A stretch of 5,720 nt of DNA from Acetofilamentum sp. Its GTDB lineage: Bacteria; Bacteroidota; Bacteroidia; Bacteroidales; JAFGUD01. The translations under genes were made by a program, and so were the position numbers. Positions 1 to 5,604 of this stretch are shown here, piece by piece. Under the pieces are notes generated by a model. It saw only the letters and a list, made by a program, of their open reading frames with translations. It searched no databases and was not told where the DNA came from. Within the stretch, counting starts at the first letter, position 1, and each line of letters begins with the position of its first letter. The stretch lies in contig DYKL01000235.1 of NCBI GenBank assembly GCA_020722645.1, forward strand, positions 1-5,720, written 5' to 3'.

Positions 1-54
1 ATCGCATTTATACGAGCTTAAAAAAAGAGGGAGTTTTTATACCGGACTCATTAA

Positions 55-62
55 TAATTTTG
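55..62 (+). promoter_or_regulatory. Bacteroidetes-type promoter -7 box for the dehydrogenase gene
   Basis: TAATTTTG matches the TAnnTTTG -7 consensus of the Bacteroidetes primary sigma factor and is followed by CA. The same 11-mer, ATAATTTTGCA, recurs at 2126-2136 in front of frr. The -33 element is poor: only a TTTTT run at 34-38 with about 16 bp of spacing. Transcription would start near 68-70, leaving a leader of roughly 37-39 nt before the ATG at 107. The box is clear, but full promoter function is inferred. Confidence 0.5.
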
Positions 63-106
63 CACATTAAAAAAATATATTGTTGTTGATGAAAAAATAG
101 TTGAAT

Positions 107-1318
107 ATGAAAAAAATTAAAATCGGTTTGTTAAGGGAAACAAAAAATCCACCTGACAGACGCGCTGCTTTAACTCCAAATACAGCAAAAGAAATCGTTG
201 ATAAATTTTCAAATATCGAATTATTTGTACAGCCCGGACAGTTTAGAGCGTTTAAAGATGAAGAATACATTGCTAAGGGGATAACAATCAAAGAAAATCT
301 ATCTGAATGTGATATTTTAATAGGCGTAAAAGAGGTGAAAATAGATGCTTTTATCGAAAACAAAACATATATGTTCTTTTCGCACGTTGCAAAATTTCAA
401 TCTTATAACAAACCTCTTTTAAAAGCAGTTATCGATAAGAAAATAACACTTATTGACTATGAATATTTGACCAATGAAAAAGGAATGCGTCTGGTTGCTT
501 TCGGGAAATGGGCAGGTGTTGTAGGAGCATATAACGGAGTCAGAGCTTGGGGGTTGCGAACAAAGCAGTTTAATTTGAAGCACGCTTACGAATACCACGA
601 CAGAGACGAAATGTATAAAAACTGCAATAATACAAAAATTCAACCAATAAAAATAGTAATTACAGGCGGCGGAAGAGTTGCAAACGGAGCGATGGAGACT
701 CTTCATGCTTTTGGAATACAAGAAGTCAGTACAAAAGAATTTTTACAAAACCAATTTGACATACCTGTTTTTACAAAAGTTGAACCATGGGATTACGTCA
801 AACACAAAGCCGGAAGAGAATTTGAGCTTGAACATTTTTTTAAAAATCCGCAGGAATATGAATCAATTTTCAAACCCTATACAAAAGTAGCCGATTTATA
901 TTTAGCATGTCATTTTTGGGATCCCAAATCACCAATTTTTATATCGAAAGAAGATTATCGAGAAAAAGACTTCAAAATTAAAGTCATTGCAGATGTTTCT
1001 TGCGACATAAAACAACCTATTGCTTCAACATTAAGAGCTTCTTCAATAGCAGAACCTTTTTATGATTATAATCCGGTTACTGAAAAAGAAGAACCTGCGT
1101 TCAATTGTGATAAAAATGTTACAGTTATGGCAATAGACAATTTACCAGGAGAGCTTCCGCGTGATGCTTCGGAAGAGTTCAGCAAGGCATTGATAAACAA
1201 CATTTTCCCAAGTCTTTTAGGTCAGGATAAAGAAGGTATTATAAAACGTGCAACTATTGTTAAAGAAGGCAATCTTACTGACAAATTTAATTATTTAGAT
1301 AATTGGGTAAACTCTTAA
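107..1318 (+). CDS. Saccharopine dehydrogenase (Lys1-like) / alanine dehydrogenase-family NAD(P)-dependent oxidoreductase
   Basis: This is a 403-residue cytoplasmic oxidoreductase of the alanine dehydrogenase/PNT superfamily, most like NAD-dependent, lysine-forming saccharopine dehydrogenase (yeast Lys1). The N-terminal substrate domain opens with IGLLRETKNPPDRRAALTP (residues 6-24). GVKEV places Lys75, and FFSHVAKF places His93, where yeast Lys1 has its catalytic Lys77 and His96. A Lys1-like stretch follows (residues 116-150), including MRLVAFG. The dinucleotide-binding loop is TGGGRVANGA (186-195). The C-terminal signature is DNLPGELPRDASEEFS (344-359). Between the nucleotide loop and ADVSCD lies an insert that I estimate at about 40 residues relative to yeast Lys1. 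The ATG at 107 is preferred over a TTG two codons upstream (101), because family members begin right at the KIGL strand. The exact substrate is uncertain: Bacteroidetes generally make lysine by the diaminopimelate route, so lysine synthesis is not assured. No terminator separates it from the next gene. Confidence 0.85.
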   Translation: MKKIKIGLLRETKNPPDRRAALTPNTAKEIVDKFSNIELFVQPGQFRAFKDEEYIAKGITIKENLSECDILIGVKEVKIDAFIENKTYMFFSHVAKFQSYNKPLLKAVIDKKITLIDYEYLTNEKGMRLVAFGKWAGVVGAYNGVRAWGLRTKQFNLKHAYEYHDRDEMYKNCNNTKIQPIKIVITGGGRVANGAMETLHAFGIQEVSTKEFLQNQFDIPVFTKVEPWDYVKHKAGREFELEHFFKNPQEYESIFKPYTKVADLYLACHFWDPKSPIFISKEDYREKDFKIKVIADVSCDIKQPIASTLRASSIAEPFYDYNPVTEKEEPAFNCDKNVTVMAIDNLPGELPRDASEEFSKALINNIFPSLLGQDKEGIIKRATIVKEGNLTDKFNYLDNWVNS

Positions 1319-1354
1319 ATATACTAAAAAAATAACCTTAAAATTCAATAATTT

Positions 1355-2047
1355 ATGAAAAAAATTGTATTTTTATTCACATTTATTTTTATTTCAGTAA
1401 CAATATTTTCACAAATTGTTATAAAAGACACAAATGGAATAGCTTACGAAAACGATGATACATTAGGACTTCCTAATATAGAAACTTTTTATTTTCGTAA
1501 TTACAATACTTCATCAGAAACTATTACGTACAAATTTGAAGTAATTCAATATATTTTACCTGTAGATGCAATCGAATTTGATGTTTGTGGTGGTGGTCAA
1601 TGCAGTATTATTACAAATCAAGTTGTTCCTTATCAAGTAGGAAACAACATAGAATTAGCTAATGGTGGATACGAAGAATGTCATGTTTCCTATATTAATG
1701 AAAGCTCTACTGAAAGAGCTTTTATCAAAATAAAAGCTTCAAACGTAAATGACGTAAACGATTTTGCAATTTTAAGTTTTGATACCGATAAATTAACCGG
1801 AATAAAAGATGTAAATAGTAACAATATCTTCAGTATTTATCCTAATCCGGCTTCTAATTTCATTTATATTTCTAATTTGAACACTGATAATCAAATAATT
1901 ACAATTATAAATTCAAAGGGAGAAATTGTAAAAAAATCAGAAACAAATAATCTTAATGAAATAAAAATTGATATATCAAAACTTGAAAACGGAATATATG
2001 TAATAACTACAGATAACAAATCAAGAAAGTTTATAGTTAAAAGATAA
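1355..2047 (+). CDS. Secreted protein with T9SS type A C-terminal sorting domain
   Basis: The 230-residue protein begins with a signal peptide: KK at residues 2-3, a hydrophobic core at about 4-18, and a likely cleavage near IFSQ (17-20). Residues about 21-150 form a strand-rich module with CGGGQC (78-83) and another Cys at 109. The first two cysteines could form a disulfide once exported. The tail at about 157-230 is a type A (Por_Secre_tail) sorting domain: IYPNPASNFIYIS (161-173), a central SKGEIVKK segment, IDISKLENGIYVI (205-217), and a terminal KFIVKR. In this family the tail directs Sec-exported proteins through the outer-membrane type IX system, usually to be cleaved and attached to the surface or released. 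The role of the short body is unknown, and no enzymatic motif was seen. The gene lies 36 bp after the dehydrogenase and may be read through from it, since no TAnnTTTG box was found in the gap. A terminator follows. Confidence 0.85.
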   Translation: MKKIVFLFTFIFISVTIFSQIVIKDTNGIAYENDDTLGLPNIETFYFRNYNTSSETITYKFEVIQYILPVDAIEFDVCGGGQCSIITNQVVPYQVGNNIELANGGYEECHVSYINESSTERAFIKIKASNVNDVNDFAILSFDTDKLTGIKDVNSNNIFSIYPNPASNFIYISNLNTDNQIITIINSKGEIVKKSETNNLNEIKIDISKLENGIYVITTDNKSRKFIVKR

Positions 2048-2060
2048 ATTGTTTTTTTTT

Positions 2061-2090
2061 AAATCCTCAACAAAATGAGGTTTTAATATT
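2061..2090 (+). terminator. Rho-independent terminator after the T9SS-substrate gene
   Basis: CCTCA (2065-2069) pairs with TGAGG (2076-2080) around a 6-nt ACAAAA loop. Beyond one T/T mismatch the stem extends by three A-T pairs (2061-2063 with 2082-2084). A T-rich tract, TTTTAATATTTTT, follows. It starts 13 nt after the stop codon of the secreted-protein gene and precedes the frr promoter, so it separates the two transcription units. The stem is short and AT-rich outside its core, so strength is uncertain. Confidence 0.6.
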
Positions 2091-2105
2091 TTTAAGATAA
2101 AAACA

Positions 2106-2134
2106 TTGCAAATAAAAAAAATCTTATAATTTTG
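2106..2134 (+). promoter_or_regulatory. Bacteroidetes-type promoter for frr
   Basis: A -33-like TTG (2106-2108) is followed after 18 bp by TAATTTTG (2127-2134), matching TTTG-N(about 19)-TAnnTTTG of the Bacteroidetes housekeeping sigma factor. The predicted start near 2141 gives a leader of about 18 nt that is A/T-rich and has no Shine-Dalgarno sequence, as is normal for this phylum. It sits just downstream of the preceding terminator. Confidence 0.6.
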
Positions 2135-2158
2135 CAATAATTTTTAAATTCAGTAAAA

Positions 2159-2722
2159 ATGAACGAAGAAGTTGAATTATATATGGAAGATGCTAAAGAA
2201 CGCATGGATAAAGCCTTACTGCATCTTGAAGAAGAACTCGGAAAACTCAGAGCCGGAAAAGCATCTCCCTCAATGCTAAAAGACATCAAATTAGACTATT
2301 ACGGACAGATAACTCCACTGACACAAATGGCTAACGTTGGTACTGCAGATGCCAGAACAATTGTTATTCAGCCTTGGGAAAAAAAGATGATTGGTGAAAT
2401 TGAAAAAGCCATTTTAAAAGCAAATTTAGGATTTAACCCGGTAAATAATGGTGAAATTATCAGAATCGTTGTCCCCGAACTTACCGAAGAAAGAAGGCAG
2501 CACTTGTCAAAAATGGTTAAAACCGAAGGCGAAAATGCAAAAGTAGCGATTAGAAATATCAGAAGAGATACTATAACAGAAATTAAAAAATTGGAGAAAG
2601 ATGGTCTTTCCGAAGATTTATCTAAAAACGTACAAGATGATGTTCAAAAATTAACAGATGATTATACATCTAAAATCAATAAAATTATTGAAGCTAAACA
2701 AAAGGAAATTATGAGTATTTAA
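2159..2722 (+). CDS. frr: Ribosome recycling factor
   Basis: The 187-residue protein is full length for RRF (usually about 185-187). After termination RRF acts with EF-G in the cytoplasm to split the 70S ribosome and release mRNA and tRNA. The triple-helix domain I is made of the N-terminal helix (about 5-30) and the long C-terminal helices (about 105-187). Domain II lies between (about 31-104) and includes RAGKASPSML (31-40), LDYYGQITPLTQMANV (45-60), ARTIVIQPWEKKMI (65-78) and LGFNPVNNGEIIRI (90-103). The conserved PELTEERR (106-113) and the basic RNIRRD (132-137), the region that includes the functionally critical arginine of E. coli RRF, are both intact. It appears monocistronic here, between its own promoter and a convergent terminator. 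The common pyrH-frr pairing is not present on the upstream side. Function is assigned with high certainty from whole-length similarity. Confidence 0.98.
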   Translation: MNEEVELYMEDAKERMDKALLHLEEELGKLRAGKASPSMLKDIKLDYYGQITPLTQMANVGTADARTIVIQPWEKKMIGEIEKAILKANLGFNPVNNGEIIRIVVPELTEERRQHLSKMVKTEGENAKVAIRNIRRDTITEIKKLEKDGLSEDLSKNVQDDVQKLTDDYTSKINKIIEAKQKEIMSI

Positions 2723-2773
2723 AATGCACAACAAGTTGTCAGACAATGATTTAGTTATAAACAAAATATGTAA

Positions 2774-2798
2774 AAAAAGCTCTTTTAAGGAGCTTTTT
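2774..2798. terminator. Bidirectional hairpin terminator between frr (+) and siaC (-)
   Basis: The stem AAAAAGCTC (2774-2782) pairs with GAGCTTTTT (2790-2798). One T-G and one T-A pair extend it inward to a 3-nt loop (2785-2787). On the + strand a T-rich run continues to 2804 and would stop frr transcripts. On the - strand the A run at 2772-2778 becomes a T tract and would stop the siaC operon. The siaC stop codon (2797-2799) lies in the base of the stem, so the hairpin forms directly at the end of that reading frame. Confidence 0.85.
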
Positions 2799-3171
2799 AT
2801 TTTTCTATAAGTTCAAAATCTAAATCGAGAATAGCAGAAAATCTTCTGCCTTCTTTTTCCATATCATAATCGTCTTTTTCAAAAAACCATTTAATTTTTA
2901 CGTTGTTATCTGAAGAGAAATCTTTTATCAGAGAAAGAACTTTTGCAATTTGTTTTGCTGAGGCAGTATTAAAATAACTAAATCTAAACTGAAAAATAGT
3001 TTCTTTAAGCGGAGAATTTCCAAAATAGCCGGAAATCCAATCTAATACAGGGGTATAAAAATTTTGAGCATTTTCTGGCCACGAAGTAGCAACAAATTGA
3101 AATACTCCTTTAACAGGATTTAAAATAATTGCGGGTGTTTCTTCAGTTTTCTTTATTATTAGTGACTGCAT
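2797..3171 (-). CDS. siaC: SiaC-family regulatory phosphoprotein (DUF1987)
   Basis: The 124-residue soluble protein has no signal or membrane segment and matches the DUF1987/SiaC family along its whole length. Family marks are TPAIILNPVKGVFQF (12-26), the SWPENAQNFYTPVLDW segment (30-45), FRFSYFNTASAK (62-73), VKIKWFFEKDDYDM (91-104) and the terminal FELIE (119-123). In Pseudomonas aeruginosa SiaC is phosphorylated on Thr68 by SiaB and dephosphorylated by SiaA, and the unphosphorylated form binds and activates the diguanylate cyclase SiaD. Thr69 of YFNTASA corresponds by motif position and is the likely phosphosite. The gene begins 2 bp after the kinase stop codon, implying translational coupling and a shared mRNA. 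It ends inside a terminator. No cyclase is encoded nearby, so its output partner here is unknown. The symbol is used at family level. Confidence 0.87.
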   Translation of the reverse strand: MQSLIIKKTEETPAIILNPVKGVFQFVATSWPENAQNFYTPVLDWISGYFGNSPLKETIFQFRFSYFNTASAKQIAKVLSLIKDFSSDNNVKIKWFFEKDDYDMEKEGRRFSAILDLDFELIEK

Positions 3172-3173
3172 AC

Positions 3174-4295
3174 TTAATTATCTACAAATGTTAGTTTAAG
3201 ATTAAATAATGAATATTTTTCATCTACATTAACGAAAAAATAGTTAAGAATGTTTTTACTTTTTAATCTCATTTCAATAAATCCCAATCCTGCATTTTGA
3301 TCATCATCACTAAAATCAAACAACTGACGATTGTAAAAATCTTCCAAATCTTTTTGATTTAATGAATTCAAATATGTTAGTTTCTCGTTTATTTCATCAA
3401 TATCATCTTTTAAAACGTAATTTACAGTATTCAAATAAAATACATTTTTCTTTTTGCTGATGTAAAAAATTCCGGGTGAATAATTTTTGTCCTGTATTTT
3501 TAGTTTACCGTGAAGAATAATATTTTGCAAAAGCTCTACCATTGAAGAAATTATTCTTTTTTTAAACCCAACATCTGAATATTTTTGTGATTTAAGAATT
3601 GAAATCAATCTGACAAGACTATCCTGTTCAAATAAATTACAGTATAAAATTAATATGTTTTCATCAATTATTTGTCGGTGAAGAGATTTTATGTAATCAA
3701 AAGTGTAAATAGTGCTTTGGCTGGTTTTTTCGGGAGCTTCGGGGTTCGTTTCTACATAAGAATGCATATAGATGAACGACTTATCGTCTGACAACTCCTT
3801 AAAATCATAAAACAACTTATTTCCGGATTTTCTGACAATTTCAATCAGCCCCAAACCGGCTCCGCCTTTTGAAGATATTTGACCGTCGTTAAGTATTTCA
3901 AGATAAAATTTAGTTAATTCACCTTCTGACAAACTGTTTAGTTTTTCTAATTTTTTTTCAAGCGGAGGTATATCTTCTTTGTTGATTATATTTCCGGTTG
4001 TAATAAAAAAAGTTGAACCGTTTTTTTGAATTGCAAAAAATGCCGTCTGAGCAAGGCTTTCGTCACTAAAATCCTGATGCCTGTTAATGTTTTGAATGCT
4101 CTCAACCATTATATGGAAAACTCTTTTTTTTGTTTTTCCTTTAATTTTGCTCTGAACAATATTCTTTTCTGCAAGAGATAAAATATAATTGGTTATCTCA
4201 GGATTAAACTCACCTCTATATATATAGTTCAAATCATCAACGTGAGTTTCGAACAAGAGGTCGTAAACGAAATTATGTGAGTTTTTTATTTCCAT
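3174..4295 (-). CDS. siaB: Tandem-duplicated SiaB-type (DUF6272) protein kinase
   Basis: The 373-residue protein carries two copies of the SiaB-like, HATPase-fold kinase domain (about 1-181 and 197-373). Copy 1 has the N-box-like VESIQNINRHQ (64-74) and a glycine loop GGAGLGLIEI (144-153). Copy 2 has VELLQNIILHG (253-263) and NAGLGFIEMRLKS (334-346). N-boxes and glycine loops are both offset by 189 residues, and the two halves align throughout, including LEKLNSL/LTYLNSL and KKRVFHIM/KKRIISSM. SiaB proteins are, to my knowledge, usually single-domain (about 170-200 residues) and phosphorylate SiaC, which is encoded 2 bp downstream. Copy 2 has Asn in place of the first glycine of the loop and Phe in place of Leu, so one half may be regulatory. 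The ATG at 4295 is chosen because family similarity starts there. An in-frame TTG at 4388 would add 31 residues containing a strongly hydrophobic helix. The kinase role is inferred from family and partner gene. Confidence 0.8.
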   Translation of the reverse strand: MEIKNSHNFVYDLLFETHVDDLNYIYRGEFNPEITNYILSLAEKNIVQSKIKGKTKKRVFHIMVESIQNINRHQDFSDESLAQTAFFAIQKNGSTFFITTGNIINKEDIPPLEKKLEKLNSLSEGELTKFYLEILNDGQISSKGGAGLGLIEIVRKSGNKLFYDFKELSDDKSFIYMHSYVETNPEAPEKTSQSTIYTFDYIKSLHRQIIDENILILYCNLFEQDSLVRLISILKSQKYSDVGFKKRIISSMVELLQNIILHGKLKIQDKNYSPGIFYISKKKNVFYLNTVNYVLKDDIDEINEKLTYLNSLNQKDLEDFYNRQLFDFSDDDQNAGLGFIEMRLKSKNILNYFFVNVDEKYSLFNLKLTFVDN

Positions 4296-4420
4296 ATAGT
4301 TAGTAGCTGACAAAAACTGAAGCCAATTTAATGCCAAAATAAAACAAAAAAATAAAAAAATGCAAATAATAATTAAAGAACTATTCAAACTAAAATTTAA
4401 AATAATTATCTTTTACTTGT

Positions 4421-4455
4421 CAAATATATGTTTTAAAGAAAAAATAAAATTCAAA
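4421..4455 (-). promoter_or_regulatory. Bacteroidetes-type promoter for the siaB-siaC operon
   Basis: On the - strand, TTTG (4455-4452) is followed after 23 bp by TATATTTG (4428-4421), an exact match to the TAnnTTTG -7 consensus. It lies in the 69-bp gap between the tgt stop and the in-frame TTG upstream of the kinase. Initiation near 4414 would give a leader of about 26 nt to the TTG at 4388, or about 120 nt to the ATG at 4295. The spacing is at the long end of the usual range. The box suggests the signalling pair can be expressed independently of tgt. Confidence 0.5.
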
Positions 4456-4457
4456 AA

Positions 4458-5588
4458 TTATAATCTTTGAGATATTTTTTTAATTGTTTTGTCTTTCCAT
4501 TCTTTAAAATTACCTTCAATTATTTTTTCTCGTGCTTGTTTGACTAATTTTAAATAAAAAGCCAGGTTGTGAACAGAAGCGATTTGTGCAGCCAAACGTT
4601 CATTGGCAATTGTCAGATGTCTTAAATATGCTTTTGAGTATTCTTTATCAATCAATGATTCGGAGTTTTGTTCAATCGGAGTGAAATCATTTTTCCACTT
4701 AACATTTTTGATGTTAATAATACCTTCGCTTGTAAATAGCATACCATTTCTTGCGTTTCTTGTGGGCATAACGCAATCAAACATATCCACACCTCTGTCG
4801 ATTGCTTCGAGTATATTTTCAGGTGTACCTACTCCCATCAGATATCTTGGCTTCTGATTTGGTAAAATGTCATTAACGACTTCTATCATTTCGTACATTT
4901 TTTCGGCAGGTTCACCAACCGAAAGCCCTCCGATTGCATATCCTACAGCATCAAAACGAGAAATAAATTCTGCTGATTTTTGTCTCAAATCATTATAGAC
5001 GCTTCCCTGAACAATAGGAAAATATGCCTGTTTATATCCATATAAAGGTTCTGTCTTCAGGTAATGATTAAAACCTCTTTCTAACCAATGATGTGTCAAT
5101 TCGAGAGACTTTGCGGCGTATATGTACTCGCAGGGGTATGGTGTACATTCATCTAATGCCATCATTATGTCTGAACCTATAATACGTTGAGTTTCAACGA
5201 CATTTTCAGGTGTAAAAATATGTTTAGAACCGTCGATATGTGACTTAAAAACAGCTCCTTCTGTATTTAATTTTCTGATTTGAGACAATGAAAAAATCTG
5301 GTAACCACCGCTGTCAGTCAGAATTGCTTTGTCCCAGTTTATAAATTTGTGAAGTCCACCGGCATTTTTAATAACTTCTAATCCGGGACGTAAATATAAA
5401 TGATAGGTATTGCCAAGAATTATTTGAGCTTTTACTTCTTCTTTCAATTCGTGTTGATGAACAGCTTTTACGGTACCAAGTGTGCCGACCGGCATAAAAA
5501 TAGGTGTTTCAATAACTTGATGTTCTGTATGTAACAATCCGGCTCTTGCTTTTGTTTTTTGCGATGTACTTTTTATTTCAAAGTGCAT
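4458..5588 (-). CDS. tgt: tRNA-guanine(34) transglycosylase (queuosine synthesis)
   Basis: The 376-residue cytoplasmic enzyme exchanges guanine-34 of tRNA Asp, Asn, His and Tyr for preQ1, the entry of the queuosine modification into tRNA. Length and TIM-barrel motifs match the family: ARAGLLHTEHQVIETPIFMP (14-33), ILGNTYHLYLRPG (57-69), LTDSGGYQIFS (90-100) with the active-site Asp92, IVQGSVYNDLR (192-202), AIGGLSVGEP (218-227), YLMGVGTPENI (249-259), and GVDMFDCVMPTRNARNGM (266-283) with the catalytic nucleophile Asp271. The C-terminal zinc ligands of classical bacterial Tgt (CxCxxC plus His) are replaced. Ser309, Ser311 and Asp314 occupy the Cys positions, while His340 in ASVHNLAFYL is kept. 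I recall the same replacement in Bacteroides Tgt, so it looks lineage-typical and not a defect. No promoter box was seen in the 16 bp separating it from the upstream partial gene, suggesting cotranscription. A separate promoter follows for the kinase gene. Confidence 0.97.
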   Translation of the reverse strand: MHFEIKSTSQKTKARAGLLHTEHQVIETPIFMPVGTLGTVKAVHQHELKEEVKAQIILGNTYHLYLRPGLEVIKNAGGLHKFINWDKAILTDSGGYQIFSLSQIRKLNTEGAVFKSHIDGSKHIFTPENVVETQRIIGSDIMMALDECTPYPCEYIYAAKSLELTHHWLERGFNHYLKTEPLYGYKQAYFPIVQGSVYNDLRQKSAEFISRFDAVGYAIGGLSVGEPAEKMYEMIEVVNDILPNQKPRYLMGVGTPENILEAIDRGVDMFDCVMPTRNARNGMLFTSEGIINIKNVKWKNDFTPIEQNSESLIDKEYSKAYLRHLTIANERLAAQIASVHNLAFYLKLVKQAREKIIEGNFKEWKDKTIKKISQRL

Positions 5589-5604
5589 AATTATTTTGCT
5601 GTTT

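Noticed and set aside
1..87. Two open + strand frames entering from the left edge (ending at 67-69 and about 85-87), possibly the tail of an upstream gene
   Set aside because: Both are under 30 codons, neither has recognisable sequence, and a consensus promoter box overlaps them. There is nothing to choose one frame or claim a gene.
67..363. 98-codon - strand frame opposite the dehydrogenase start
   Set aside because: It is antisense to a clear family member, its product is low-complexity and hydrophobic (from AAA/T runs), and it has no family resemblance.
419..890. Open frames on both strands inside the dehydrogenase gene (419-721 minus, 678-890 plus)
   Set aside because: They lie entirely within the conserved dehydrogenase coding region and have no recognisable domains.
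1319..1354. Possible promoter in the gap between the dehydrogenase and T9SS-substrate genes
   Set aside because: No TAnnTTTG box or hairpin is present in these 36 bases. Read-through from the upstream gene is equally likely.
2092..2289. 65-codon - strand frame across the frr promoter and 5' end
   Set aside because: It is antisense to frr with a serine/phenylalanine-rich translation typical of a shadow frame.
2728..2746. Short overlapping inverted repeats (ACAAC-AA-GTTGT and TTGT-CAG-ACAA) just after frr
   Set aside because: Arms are 4-5 bp with no T tract and within chance expectation for AT-rich intergenic DNA. The real terminator is the stronger hairpin downstream.
4603..4857. 84-codon + strand frame within tgt
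   Set aside because: It is antisense to the conserved C-terminal half of Tgt, with no independent support.
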